A stretch of DNA of 57,559 nucleotides from CAZGOM01 sp964542875 (GCA_964542875.1 CAZIWA010000018.1:1-57559); one strand, 5' to 3'. Shown: positions 16,323 through 25,713, counted from the first letter of the stretch. Numbers and translations: made by a program. The notes: a model not told the origin generated them from the letters alone.

Positions 16323-18584
16323 ATGCCTGCAACCACCCAATTTCTCACCCACCTGACCAGCCTTTTGGGGTCAGGCTCTCAGCCCATCGTCAGCGCCCAT
16401 TCCCCCACGCACGCGTCCATTGCGTTCCATGCCGAGCCGGGCATTTATCAGCTCTCCGCAATCGCCGACGGCTCCACCTTCGATTACGAATCCCTCTATC
16501 TCCCCATGGACCGTTTTGGCAATAAAGGCCAGCGCACCGGCCCATGGGATTTTGATCTGCGCAATGCCAATCGCCCCCTGGTCCCCAGTTTCTGGGTCGA
16601 GCTTGACGGTCAGCCGCTGGGCCTCTGGTATTTCGCCCGCATCAGTCTGCAGGACCTGGCGGGTAAACTTTTCTCCGGCAAAACCTCCTTTGCCATCATC
16701 GCCCCAGGCTCACACACCCTCACCCTCCGCGCATATCACCCAAACCCGCTTCCCTGGCTCTCGGCGACGCTGGGCTTGCGCCCAGAAAGCCCGATAAAAC
16801 CTGTTCTGATTTCTCAAAAAACATTTCCGCTTCCCCCTGCGGCGCTTTGGGCCACTCCTTCTTTCTGGGATGGCATCCGATCATCCCTCACCACCACCAA
16901 GGCCTGGCTCGCCCCGCACCTGCCTGAAGCATTCGCCTACGCCAAATCCTCACCTACGCATTTAAACCTCCCGCTTCTGGTGGCCCATGCACGCTTGCAC
17001 CACGATCCCGATGCGCTTCAGCAAGCCATCGGCGTCCTGCAAACGCTTGTCGATAAACCCCACTGGGGCAACCCAGACCCTGCCGGCTACGGGCACAACG
17101 GCGATCATCCCGCGGCCGAACAGGCCCACGCCTGCGCATGGTCTCTGCACGCCCTCTCGGACATTCTCCCTCCGGACCTGCGCGCAAAGATCATCGACAA
17201 ACTCTCGCTCCAGCTTCAACGCTTTATCGCCGTGGCATTGCTCAACGAAGACTACTGGGGCGGCTCCGTCCTTCAGGACCACGGTTGGCGGACCTATTTC
17301 ACTCTCGCGGATGCCACGCTCCACATGCTCCACCATGTCCCGGGAGCGCATGCAGCCTTCGACTTCGCCATGGACCGTGTCTCCGCTGCCATGAACGCCA
17401 TGCCGCGTGACGGCGTGATTCCCTGGTCTTCCTACGGCCTACCTTATCTTTATCTGGATGCCCCCGCCCGCCTGCGCCACACGCTCCTGGCCCTCACCGG
17501 CCAGGATCTTTACGATCAGGCACCCTGGCACGCCATCATCCCATTCATGGCGGACACGCTTGACCGCACCGGCACCAAACTCCTCTTCCGCGCGGGGAAC
17601 CAGGATGATTCCCCGCTCATTGGCGCCGCGGCCTTCTGCTTCCAACTCGCCACCAAACATGCTGACTCAACCGCCCACGCATTAGGCCGGCTTGCCGCCA
17701 CCCGCCCGGCTCCCGCCAAGTTCTACTGCTCCCCGCAAAAGCTCTGCTACTTCCTCTCCCGGCTCGATGCGCTTCTCGCCCCTGAACCTTTAACTTCGCC
17801 AACCGCCATCCCGGCCAAAGCCACCGCTTCGCGTTTCTCCCATTACCCTGACTCCGGCCTGGCCCAGTGGCGCCTCAGCGGCTCAGACGCAGCATTCCTC
17901 GTCAAAGCCGGCCCCTTCGCCGGATGGCACGCCGACCGCCTTGCCGCCGGCCCATGTGATCGGATGCAGATCGTCCCCGATGCCGGCCACTTCGCCCTGC
18001 TTATCGATAACCAACCCTTCTTCTGCTCCCCTGAACATGGTTATCGCCTGCACACCAACATCCGGTCATGCCTGCTCATCAACAACCACGGCCAGCTCGG
18101 CGATATCGGTTACCCCATGAGCATCCCGTCATTCATTCACCCTGGACACGGGATTCAAACTGCAACCCCCGGCGCAACCGCAAAAGACGCCTCCACACTC
18201 ATCCTCGACCTTACCCGGGCCTATCCGGCGGAGGCAGGCGTTCTTCATTACACCCGGGCTTTTCTTCTTGGCCCAGGGCGCACTCTCCAGATCATCGATC
18301 AACTCACCACGCAATCCGCCGTCGCCCTTTCCTGGCTTTTTCAAACCCGGGATGAACTTTCCCCGCGCTTGAGTTCCACCCATGAGCTTCACCTCACATC
18401 CCCTGTAACCAGGCTCATTCTCACACCGGAATTCTCCGGAGGCACGATCGCATCAAGCCTGCAGCCCACCGATATCGTCTGGTCATACGACAGCGCATCA
18501 GGCCATGCACCCTGCTCCCATGCCCGATACGACATCACGCCGCAAACCCGGCACATCACCGCGCGCTTTCATCTTGCCTGGTGA
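16323..18584 (+). CDS. Heparinase II/III-like polysaccharide lyase
   Basis: The 753-residue protein starts with a beta-rich domain (about 1-165), followed by an all-helical toroid (about 170-440, containing the HNGDHPAAEQAHACAW and WGGSVLQDHGWRTYF regions). A C-terminal beta-sandwich with many aromatic strands runs from about 480 to 753. This (alpha/alpha)-toroid plus anti-parallel beta-sheet layout is that of heparinase II/III-type lyases (PL12, PL15, PL17 and PL21). The conserved Asn/His cluster in the toroid (HNGDH; QDHGW) supports a lyase. The substrate is unknown, but a uronic-acid-containing polysaccharide is expected. No signal peptide is apparent. It is the last gene of the operon starting at 11366 and ends 3 bases before the convergent glycosyltransferase gene. 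Confidence 0.65.
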   Translation: MPATTQFLTHLTSLLGSGSQPIVSAHSPTHASIAFHAEPGIYQLSAIADGSTFDYESLYLPMDRFGNKGQRTGPWDFDLRNANRPLVPSFWVELDGQPLGLWYFARISLQDLAGKLFSGKTSFAIIAPGSHTLTLRAYHPNPLPWLSATLGLRPESPIKPVLISQKTFPLPPAALWATPSFWDGIRSSLTTTKAWLAPHLPEAFAYAKSSPTHLNLPLLVAHARLHHDPDALQQAIGVLQTLVDKPHWGNPDPAGYGHNGDHPAAEQAHACAWSLHALSDILPPDLRAKIIDKLSLQLQRFIAVALLNEDYWGGSVLQDHGWRTYFTLADATLHMLHHVPGAHAAFDFAMDRVSAAMNAMPRDGVIPWSSYGLPYLYLDAPARLRHTLLALTGQDLYDQAPWHAIIPFMADTLDRTGTKLLFRAGNQDDSPLIGAAAFCFQLATKHADSTAHALGRLAATRPAPAKFYCSPQKLCYFLSRLDALLAPEPLTSPTAIPAKATASRFSHYPDSGLAQWRLSGSDAAFLVKAGPFAGWHADRLAAGPCDRMQIVPDAGHFALLIDNQPFFCSPEHGYRLHTNIRSCLLINNHGQLGDIGYPMSIPSFIHPGHGIQTATPGATAKDASTLILDLTRAYPAEAGVLHYTRAFLLGPGRTLQIIDQLTTQSAVALSWLFQTRDELSPRLSSTHELHLTSPVTRLILTPEFSGGTIASSLQPTDIVWSYDSASGHAPCSHARYDITPQTRHITARFHLAW

Positions 18585-18587
18585 GGC

Positions 18588-19628
18588 TTACGGCGCCTGC
18601 GTTGGAGCCGTGCCTGGCTCGACGGACAAGCCAGCGCCGGGCGGATGCTCGAAATTCAGCCGTTCACTCTCCACAACCAGAGGCCGCTTCAATATCTGCG
18701 TGTGGATCGCAGCGATGTACTCGCCCAGCACACCGATGAAAAACAACTGAACCGATGCAAAGAAGTACATGCTGATCAGCATCGGCGCGATGCCGATGGT
18801 GAATGTGTTCCAGAACACCAGTTTCGCCACGAAAAACACAAATGCGATAAACAGGCTGAAGATTGCCATCAGCATGCCCGCCATTGTTGCCAGCCGCAGC
18901 GGCACCTTGGAATGGCTGGTGATTCCCAGCATCGCAATGTCATAGAGCGTGTAGAAATTATTCTTCGTCAGCCCGGCCTTGCGCTTGCTCTGCTTGTAAT
19001 GAATCTGCGCCGTCTCCATCCCGATTTCCGTAATCAACCCGCGAAAGTATGGATACGGCTCATCGATCTTGCGCAGCACTTCCAGAAATGACCGGTCGTA
19101 AATGCCAAACCCCGTCACGTGGCTCAAAAGCTCTACGTCCGCCAGCTTCCTCACCAGCGTGTAGTAGAACGTCCGCAGCGTGTACATCACCACCGATTCT
19201 TCAGACTCCACCTTCACCCCAATGGCGATCTTGTACCCTTCTTCCCACTTTTTAATCATGTCCCCCAGCATCGCAGGCGGGTCTTGAAAGTCAGACGCCA
19301 TCAGCATCACCGCATCGCCCTGCGCCTGCAAAAGCGCGTAATACGGCGACCGGATATGCCCGAAATTGCGCGTATTGAAAATCACCTTCACATGAGGATA
19401 TTTCGCCGCCAGTTGCCGTAGGTTCTGCCGGGTGTTGTCCTTGGACCGGTTATCGATAAACAGATGGTCAAACGTGTACTGCGGAAACTGCTTGAACACC
19501 TCCACCAGCGCCTCGCAAAGCGGAATGACATTGCTTTCCTCGTTGTAGCAGGGCGTCACCACGGTGATGTGCTTGCGTTTCACCGTGTCAGTCAGCGGCG
19601 GGTTTGTCGGAGCCTGAGTTTGAGTCAT
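18588..19628 (-). CDS. GT2 family glycosyltransferase, polyprenyl-phosphate type
   Basis: Reading from ATG 19628, the protein has 346 residues and carries the GT2 fold. The N-terminal strand VVTPCYNEESNV and the metal site DFQDPP (the DxD variant of DPM1/GtrB-like enzymes) are followed by two C-terminal membrane helices near residues 255-310. These enzymes transfer a sugar from a nucleotide donor to polyprenyl phosphate at the inner face of the cytoplasmic membrane. The start at 19628 overlaps the stop of the upstream SDR gene as ATGA and has a ribosome site (AGGAA, 5-nt spacing), so it is preferred over 19652. It is the last gene of the dideoxysugar operon, consistent with loading the finished sugar onto a lipid carrier. 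Confidence 0.9.
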   Translation of the reverse strand: MTQTQAPTNPPLTDTVKRKHITVVTPCYNEESNVIPLCEALVEVFKQFPQYTFDHLFIDNRSKDNTRQNLRQLAAKYPHVKVIFNTRNFGHIRSPYYALLQAQGDAVMLMASDFQDPPAMLGDMIKKWEEGYKIAIGVKVESEESVVMYTLRTFYYTLVRKLADVELLSHVTGFGIYDRSFLEVLRKIDEPYPYFRGLITEIGMETAQIHYKQSKRKAGLTKNNFYTLYDIAMLGITSHSKVPLRLATMAGMLMAIFSLFIAFVFFVAKLVFWNTFTIGIAPMLISMYFFASVQLFFIGVLGEYIAAIHTQILKRPLVVESERLNFEHPPGAGLSVEPGTAPTQAP

Positions 19629-20692
19629 TTCGTTCCTACGTTGTGATGCCATTCAAATGTTTTTGCAAGCGCCTGTTCCAAATCAACCCGGACCGTCAGC
19701 CCCAGTTCGCTTTGCGCCCGGGATACATCCGGCACATACCTGGCCGCCAGCGCCCCCGGCGCCGGCTCCCTGGCGACCTTCACCGGCACTTGCGGCGAAG
19801 CCAGCTTCGCCACGCTCCGGGCAAGCTCCAGGATGGAAACCGGCCGTGTCGAACCGATATTGTAGGGTCTTGCCGTCTGGCCACGAATCAGCACGGTCAA
19901 AAGCCAGACCACCATGTCAGACGTGTAAAGGTAAGACCGCATCGGTGTGCCGTCGCCCTGGATGTGAATCGGCGCGCCCCGGAGCACATCACGGATAAAG
20001 TTCCCAGCGGCAAAATGTGCATCCACCGGCAGATAAGGCCCAATGAACGAAAAGCATCGGGCGATCTTGCAGTCCAGCTTGCAGGCCTCGGCATACATCG
20101 CGCAAAGCAGCTCCCCGGCTCGCTTTCCTTCGCCGTAAGCAGACTGCGGATTCGTCGTGGCCGGCGCAAGCAGATGGTCTTCCGAAAACCCCGAAACCCC
20201 TCCCGGCTGCGCACCGTAAACCGCACCGGAGCTCACATACAAGAACTTCTCGCACCCGCACTTTCGGGCCAACTCCAGCGTCCGCCGGGTGCCTTCCAGC
20301 GTGATGTCAAACATCTCAAGCGGATTCACCCCTTGCGCCACGGGAGTGGCTGCATGCACCACCCACGCAAATTCACCCGCGGGCGGCTCAAACGTACGGA
20401 TATCCCCGGGATGGAGCGTCACCGCCGCATGGCCAGCCAACCTCGGCGCCTTGGCCTTAAACGCAGCCGGATCGCGCGTGAGCACCGTGATGGACGACTT
20501 TAGCCCCCGGGTCTGGATGGCATGGGTGAACGTTTCCAGAAACCAGCATCCGAAAAACCCCGTGCCGCCGGTGAGAAAAACCCGTTTACCGTCGAATTGA
20601 TCCCATACCGCATCGGTCTGCGCCAGGATGTCTTGTAAATCGCCCAATAAAGGGTTCTGCGGATTCCCGGCGGTGGGCATTGGGCTTGCCAT
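19625..20692 (-). CDS. NAD(P)-dependent SDR epimerase/reductase of the dideoxysugar operon
   Basis: The 355-residue extended SDR has the Rossmann motif TGGTGFFG near the N-terminus, VSSGAVYG as the Ser region, and Y-x-x-x-K as AYGEGK. In a CDP-3,6-dideoxyhexose pathway the reduction after RfbH is made by RfbJ-like (abequose), RfbS-like (paratose) or related SDRs, and this gene is the obvious candidate for that role; which sugar it makes cannot be told. ATG 20692 is preferred, with GAGGA five bases upstream and the preceding stop 10 bases away. The upstream in-frame ATG 20731 would overlap the RfbH gene by 29 bases. Confidence 0.85.
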   Translation of the reverse strand: MASPMPTAGNPQNPLLGDLQDILAQTDAVWDQFDGKRVFLTGGTGFFGCWFLETFTHAIQTRGLKSSITVLTRDPAAFKAKAPRLAGHAAVTLHPGDIRTFEPPAGEFAWVVHAATPVAQGVNPLEMFDITLEGTRRTLELARKCGCEKFLYVSSGAVYGAQPGGVSGFSEDHLLAPATTNPQSAYGEGKRAGELLCAMYAEACKLDCKIARCFSFIGPYLPVDAHFAAGNFIRDVLRGAPIHIQGDGTPMRSYLYTSDMVVWLLTVLIRGQTARPYNIGSTRPVSILELARSVAKLASPQVPVKVAREPAPGALAARYVPDVSRAQSELGLTVRVDLEQALAKTFEWHHNVGTK

Positions 20693-20702
20693 AGCGTCCT
20701 CA

Positions 20703-22088
20703 TCAGGCCGTGCGATCGGCTTCAATGACAAACCGCGCCTGCGCCTGGATCATCTCCGGCGTAAGCCCGGGGTAGACACCCAGGAACAGCCCGCCCAGCG
20801 TGATCTGAATGGTGTTGGGCAAATCGCCGATCACCCGGTGGTTGATGTTCCGGTAGGCCGGATGCCAAAGCAGGTTCCCGCCAAAAAGCCTCCGGTTGCC
20901 CACCTTGTTGGCATCGAGCTGACGGCAGATTCTCGTCAACCGATCATGGTCGGGGTTCTTCATCACCATCAGAAAGCCAAACCAGCTCGGGTCGCTGTGC
21001 GCCGTGGGCTCGACAAAGTGCCAGGTCTTTTCCAGTTCACCCAGCAGGCCTCTAAGCGTGCGCCAGTTGGCCTTCCGGGCGGCGACAAAGTCCGGCAGCC
21101 GCTTAAGTTGCTCACGCCCGATTGCCGCTTGAATGTCCGTTGGCTTGAGGTTGTAGCCGATGTGGCTGTAAACGTACTTGTGGTCATACCCCTTGGGCAG
21201 ACACCCCGCGGAAGGGTCGCAGCCGTCCTTCTTGGCAAGGGCAGGCCAGTCCCAGGTGAAGCGGTTGTTGCAGGTGTTGTCTTTCCCGCTGGGGCACCAG
21301 CAGTCACGGCCCCAGTCACGGAAGCTCTCCGCGGCTCGCTTCAGGGTGCCGTTGGATGTGTACACAGCGCCGCCTTCGCCCATCGTGATGTGGTGAGGCG
21401 GATAAAAACTGGACGTCGCAATATCCCCAAACCCGCCCGTCAGCTTGCCCCGGTAAGTGCTGCCGAGGGCATCGCAATTGTCTTCCACCAGATACAACCC
21501 ATGACGCTTGCAGAAGTCCGTTACCGCGTCGATATCAAACGGATTGCCCAGCGTGTGCGCGATCATCACCGCGCGTGTCTTGGGCGAAAGCGCCTTTTCA
21601 AGCAGCGAAACATCAATGTTTCCGGTCTTAAGGTCAACATCCACAAACACCGGCACGCACCCGGCCTGAATGGACGGGTTCACCGTCGTCGGGAAACCCG
21701 CGGCCACCGTAATCACTTCGTCCCCGGGCTTGATGGGGTTGTCCAGCAATGGGCTGGTCAGCGACATGAAAGCGATCAGGTTCGCGCTTGATCCGGAGTT
21801 CACCAAGAGCGCGTGGCGGACCTGAAGATACTGCGCCAGGCTGCGCTCCAGCGCCTCGCCCTCAGGTCCCAGCGTAAGCCAGAAGTCGATCGACGCCTTC
21901 ACCGCGGCTTGCACTTCCTGCTTGTCATACACCCGGCCTGCATACGGAATAGTGCTTGCTCCGGGCACAAAATTGTTGGGCCGGCTGGCTTTCAATTCGT
22001 GCAACTCACCGGTCAGCTCAAGGATCTGCGCCAGCAGCTTGCGTTCTTTGTCGGCGTGGGGATTGGGATTAATGGGAGAGGAGGACAT
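20703..22088 (-). CDS. rfbH: CDP-4-keto-6-deoxy-D-glucose-3-dehydrase (E1, RfbH/DdhC type)
   Basis: The 461-residue DegT/DnrJ/EryC1-family enzyme has the E1 hallmarks. The Schiff-base Lys of aminotransferases is replaced by His in PPHHITMGEGG. The [2Fe-2S] ligand pattern C-x57-C-x-C-x7-C is exact by count, from NCDALG to RDCWC and on to TC. The enzyme is a PMP-dependent dehydrase that removes the C3 hydroxyl of CDP-4-keto-6-deoxyglucose, with electrons passed from an E3 reductase. No such reductase (RfbI/AscD type) is in this window. It lies 42 bases downstream of rfbG and 10 bases upstream of the SDR start. The ribosome site is weak. Confidence 0.95.
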   Translation of the reverse strand: MSSSPINPNPHADKERKLLAQILELTGELHELKASRPNNFVPGASTIPYAGRVYDKQEVQAAVKASIDFWLTLGPEGEALERSLAQYLQVRHALLVNSGSSANLIAFMSLTSPLLDNPIKPGDEVITVAAGFPTTVNPSIQAGCVPVFVDVDLKTGNIDVSLLEKALSPKTRAVMIAHTLGNPFDIDAVTDFCKRHGLYLVEDNCDALGSTYRGKLTGGFGDIATSSFYPPHHITMGEGGAVYTSNGTLKRAAESFRDWGRDCWCPSGKDNTCNNRFTWDWPALAKKDGCDPSAGCLPKGYDHKYVYSHIGYNLKPTDIQAAIGREQLKRLPDFVAARKANWRTLRGLLGELEKTWHFVEPTAHSDPSWFGFLMVMKNPDHDRLTRICRQLDANKVGNRRLFGGNLLWHPAYRNINHRVIGDLPNTIQITLGGLFLGVYPGLTPEMIQAQARFVIEADRTA

Positions 22089-22130
22089 AATTTCAGCCTG
22101 TTCAGAGGGCGCCGGGCGGGCGCCCTCGGG

Positions 22131-23237
22131 TTAACGGGGGGTCGTTTGTTGGGTGTATTGGGCAATGTCGGCCAGCACGGCGTCGCGCATCGAAGCATTG
22201 GGGTCGGCGTAAAACTTGCGGTACCACGCCGCCGTCAGGGCCACGGCTTGATGCACATCAAACCGAGGCTGCCACGCCAGTTCCCCCAGCGATTTATCAA
22301 TGCACAGGCGCAGCACGCGCGCCTCATGAAGCTGGTTGGGGTCACTGGCATCATGCCACGCGCCAGAGCCCCAGGCCGCGATGAACATTTCCACGATCCG
22401 GGCCACCGGCACATCCACGCTGGGCAGCGGGCCAAAGTTCCACGCGCTGCACCACTTGGCCTCCGTCGGCTGGCTGAGCATCTTCGCCCCAAGCGCCAGG
22501 TAGCCCGACACCGGATCCAACACATGCTGCCAGGGCCGGATGGCCTTGGGGCTGCGCACCTGGATCTTCTGCCCCTGCGAAAGGGATTTGGCCGCATCGG
22601 TCAGGATTCGTGCATTGGCCCAGTCTCCCCCGCCGATCACATTGCCCGCCCGGCCCGAGGCCACGCGCACGCCATGCGAGCTGAGTTTCCCAGGCGAGAA
22701 AAACGACGACCGGTAGGACGACACAATCAATTCCGCAACGCCTTTGCTGGCGCTGTAGGGGTCATGCCCGCCCATGGCGTCGCACTCCCGGTAGCCCCAC
22801 TGCTGTTCCACGTTCTCGTAGCATTTGTCGCTGGTCACCACCACCACCGCGCAGGGCCGGCCGGCCTTGCGCACGGCATCCAGCACGTTCACGGTGCCCA
22901 TGGCGTTCACTTCAAACGTGGCCCGCGGTTCCGTATAGCTGTCGCGCACAATCGCCTGCGCCGCCAGGTGAAAAATCACATCCGGCTTCACCTGACTGAC
23001 CACGCGGTCCACCGCTGCGGCATCGATGATGTCCCCCAGGGTGTGCGACGCCATCAGCGCCTGCAGTTTGGCGGCTTCAAAAATGTTCGGGTTCGTGCCC
23101 GGCTTTAAGGAAAAGCCATGCACCTCTGCGCCCAGTTGGTGCAGCCATGCCACCAGCCAGCCGCCTTTGAAACCGGTATGCCCGGTGACAAGGACTTTCT
23201 TGCCGGCATACTCGCCGTATAAACGATTGCTCGCCAT
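22131..23237 (-). CDS. rfbG: CDP-glucose 4,6-dehydratase
   Basis: From ATG 23237 the protein has 368 residues, close to the usual 355-365. It has the NAD-binding TGHTGFKGGWL at about residues 16-26, the TSDKCYEN strand that marks CDP-glucose dehydratases, and the active-site YSASKG. It converts CDP-glucose to CDP-4-keto-6-deoxyglucose in the cytoplasm. The start at 23237 lies 2 bases after the stop of rfbF and avoids the 54-base overlap implied by ATG 23294. It is the second enzyme of the rfbF-rfbG-rfbH order on the - strand. Confidence 0.95.
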   Translation of the reverse strand: MASNRLYGEYAGKKVLVTGHTGFKGGWLVAWLHQLGAEVHGFSLKPGTNPNIFEAAKLQALMASHTLGDIIDAAAVDRVVSQVKPDVIFHLAAQAIVRDSYTEPRATFEVNAMGTVNVLDAVRKAGRPCAVVVVTSDKCYENVEQQWGYRECDAMGGHDPYSASKGVAELIVSSYRSSFFSPGKLSSHGVRVASGRAGNVIGGGDWANARILTDAAKSLSQGQKIQVRSPKAIRPWQHVLDPVSGYLALGAKMLSQPTEAKWCSAWNFGPLPSVDVPVARIVEMFIAAWGSGAWHDASDPNQLHEARVLRLCIDKSLGELAWQPRFDVHQAVALTAAWYRKFYADPNASMRDAVLADIAQYTQQTTPR

Positions 23238-23239
23238 TT

Positions 23240-24031
23240 TCACCGCCCCTTCCCGGAATCCCAAACCTTCCAGGGGGCCTGATTGGTCGCCCACATCGTG
23301 TTCAACTGCTGGAATTCCCGGAACGTATCCATCGCAAAGAAGAAGCCATCGTGCTTGTAGGCCATCAGTTGGCCTTCTTTGGCCAGCTTCGCCATCGGTT
23401 CCTGCTCAAGGATGCAGTCGTCTCCCTTGAGGTAATCAAACACCTTCTTGTTGAACACGAAATAGCCCGCATTGATCCAGCTCGTCCCCTGGGGCTTTTC
23501 TTCAAACCGGTCGACCCGGGAGTCTTCCGTCAGGTGAAGAATGCCAAACCGGGAAACCGGCTTCACGGTGGTCACCGTCGCAAGCTTGCCGTGGGATTTG
23601 TGGAACTTGATCAGGTCCGCGATGTTCACGTCGATCAGCCCGTCGCCGTACGTGACCATGAAAAGCTCATCTTCGATGTACGGTTCAATGCGCTTGATGC
23701 GCCCGCCCGTCATCGTCTCCAGGCCGGTTTCGGCCAGCGTCACGGTCATGGGGCTTTCGATCACGTTTTCGTGATACGTCACCTGTTTGGTGGAGCCCAG
23801 GGTGATGGTCAGGTCATTGGTCATCGCCCGGTAGTTCAGGAAGAACTCCTTGATGACATTGCCTTTGTAGCCCAGGCACACAACGAACTTATTCAGCCCG
23901 TAATGGTCGAATGTCTTCATGATGTGCCAGAGGATCGGTTTGCCGCCAACCTCGACCATCGGTTTGGGTCTGAATTCTGTTTCTTCCCTGAGCCGGGTTC
24001 CAAGGCCGCCGGCGAGAATGACTACCTTCAT
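23240..24031 (-). CDS. rfbF: Glucose-1-phosphate cytidylyltransferase
   Basis: The 263-residue nucleotidyltransferase begins MKVVILAGGLGTRLREETEF and then has RPKPM, the signature of CTP:glucose-1-phosphate cytidylyltransferases (typical length about 257). It also has GDGLIDVN as the metal/catalytic Asp strand. It makes CDP-glucose, the entry point to 3,6-dideoxyhexoses. A ribosome site (AAGG) lies upstream. Its stop is 3 bases before the rfbG start, indicating coupling. Confidence 0.95.
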   Translation of the reverse strand: MKVVILAGGLGTRLREETEFRPKPMVEVGGKPILWHIMKTFDHYGLNKFVVCLGYKGNVIKEFFLNYRAMTNDLTITLGSTKQVTYHENVIESPMTVTLAETGLETMTGGRIKRIEPYIEDELFMVTYGDGLIDVNIADLIKFHKSHGKLATVTTVKPVSRFGILHLTEDSRVDRFEEKPQGTSWINAGYFVFNKKVFDYLKGDDCILEQEPMAKLAKEGQLMAYKHDGFFFAMDTFREFQQLNTMWATNQAPWKVWDSGKGR

Positions 24032-24121
24032 GTTGATGACCTTCAGGCGTGGTGATTAATCTCTTTCCCGTGCGCATCTTAACAGGTACATCAGCGTCTG
24101 TTTCGGCGCTCGCCGTGCCGT

Positions 24122-25600
24122 TTATTGCGCCGGCGCGGTCGCGGGTGCAATCCGGTTCCACAGCACCAGTCTTTCGGACTTGCCCACCTGCTTGAACCCT
24201 GCGGCCTCCATATCTACTTTCGGCGACGCAAACACCCAATTCACCTCGGGCTTCACATCACCGGGCTTCTCCACCAGCGGGCTTCGCCGGTCCATCTCCT
24301 GCATCACCAGGCAATGAACCGGACTCGTGCATCCCACCATCATCGTCTGGCCGATCTCGTCTGGCCCGATCGTCTTGATGAACTCGCGCACCGGCTCACG
24401 CATCTTGTGGTACCCGGCAAACTCGATCCGGCCATTGATCATGTATCCGATGGTCACCAGCGCATGGAGCACCACCAGCACGAACAGAAAGCTCAGCCGG
24501 ACCCGGCGCAACGGCTTGAGCCACGCCCACACGCACACCCACAGGATGCACGAAATCGGGAAGAAATACCGGATGGTCTGGTCCAACGGCCAGATGATGT
24601 AAATCAGCACATACAGCGCAGGCACCAGCATCAGCACGTCAGGCGGTCGGCGCTTGAGCAGCCTGATGTACCCCATCACCACCATGATCGCCAGTGGAAT
24701 GTAAACCAGGAAGTTGATATTGATCCACACATAAGACTTGGCATAGGCCTTGTACATGCCGGGGATCAAAAGCCGCCCGATTTCCATGATCCGCAGCCGT
24801 AAACCCTCCACCAGGTGCGGCCCGAACGTCAGGTTCCTGCCAAACCAGTCCACATACGTAAGCTCTGCGGTCGAATACTGCGCCGCCAGGTTCTTGTTGT
24901 GCGTCAGCAGCGCCAAAATGGCCAGCACCGCGGGCAAGCCGATCGCCGATGGAAGCAAAAGCGCCCTGAGCCAGGACGTATGCCCCCGATAGGCCTTGCA
25001 AAGAAACCCCAGCCCCAGCGCCACGCCCGCAGAGATGCCGATGTAGCGAACCATGCAAAGCAGCACCAGCATGCCGGTGCCCAGCAGCAAAAGGCCGATG
25101 GAGGGCTTCTCGGCATTCAATATCTTGCGCAGCACGATGGCCGTCCACACCAAAAGCGCAGTGAACGTCAGGTCTGAGTGAAAGTGCCACACCTGGTCCC
25201 ACATGCCCACGTTCACTGCAATGAGCATGGCCACCAGCAGCGCCGCCGCCGGCATGTACTCGCGCAGCCATCGGTGCACGCCAAGCACCAGCAGCATCGC
25301 CGCCCCGATATTGAACATCGACAGCAGCAAAAACGGCTGATCACTGAAGAAAAAGCACGGCGCGATCAGGTACGCATACCCGATCTGAAACACGAACGAA
25401 GGCCTGCCAAGGTCCATCGGCACTCCATGCGCCGCGATGTTCCGGGCCATGGAGATATAGGAAGAGGAGTCAGGCGAAGGCCACCAATGAGTCGTCAGGT
25501 GAATCAGAAGAAAGAGGCAAGTTCCGATCAGCCACGGGGTTGGCTTGCGAGTGGCGTCGTAGAGGATGTCCTCCAATGTCCTGCGTTCCTTCACGAGCAT
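24122..25600 (-). CDS. GT-C-like polytopic membrane glycosyltransferase
   Basis: The 492-residue protein has about ten hydrophobic helices and, after the first one, the segment PDSSSYISMARNIAAHG, which is typical of ArnT/GT39-like enzymes (loop acidic residue followed by an amphipathic helix). Such enzymes move a sugar from a polyprenyl-phosphate donor outside the cytoplasmic membrane. The long soluble tail (about 390-492) is plausible for acceptor binding. A strong ribosome site (AAGGAAGG) precedes ATG 25600. It is the first gene of the dideoxysugar operon, with the promoter at 25685-25713. The exact donor is unknown, but the operon's GT2 could supply it. Confidence 0.7.
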   Translation of the reverse strand: MLVKERRTLEDILYDATRKPTPWLIGTCLFLLIHLTTHWWPSPDSSSYISMARNIAAHGVPMDLGRPSFVFQIGYAYLIAPCFFFSDQPFLLLSMFNIGAAMLLVLGVHRWLREYMPAAALLVAMLIAVNVGMWDQVWHFHSDLTFTALLVWTAIVLRKILNAEKPSIGLLLLGTGMLVLLCMVRYIGISAGVALGLGFLCKAYRGHTSWLRALLLPSAIGLPAVLAILALLTHNKNLAAQYSTAELTYVDWFGRNLTFGPHLVEGLRLRIMEIGRLLIPGMYKAYAKSYVWININFLVYIPLAIMVVMGYIRLLKRRPPDVLMLVPALYVLIYIIWPLDQTIRYFFPISCILWVCVWAWLKPLRRVRLSFLFVLVVLHALVTIGYMINGRIEFAGYHKMREPVREFIKTIGPDEIGQTMMVGCTSPVHCLVMQEMDRRSPLVEKPGDVKPEVNWVFASPKVDMEAAGFKQVGKSERLVLWNRIAPATAPAQ

Positions 25601-25648
25601 GAAACAGCCTTCCTTTGCCGATAGTCACCCGGTCAACCCGCCATTAAA

Positions 25649-25675
25649 CTGGCCCGAGATGGACTCAAGGGCCAG
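25649..25675 (-). promoter_or_regulatory. 5' hairpin in the rfb operon leader
   Basis: A perfect 7-bp inverted repeat (CTGGCCC and GGGCCAG, 13-nt loop) would start about three bases from the predicted transcript 5' end. A 5' stabilising hairpin or an operator are both possible. Confidence 0.4.
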
Positions 25676-25684
25676 AATCACACA

Positions 25685-25713
25685 ACTATAACGGGCACCC
25701 TAGCCAGTGTCGA
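25685..25713 (-). promoter_or_regulatory. Sigma70-like promoter of the dideoxysugar operon
   Basis: On the - strand, TCGACA (25713-25708) and TATAGT (25690-25685) are separated by 17 bases. Both boxes match the bacterial consensus at five of six positions. It reads toward the start codon at 25600. Confidence 0.6.

Noticed and set aside
21813..23108. 431-codon frame antisense to rfbG and rfbH
   Set aside because: It is fully opposite to well-supported enzymes and has an artificial His/Arg-rich composition.
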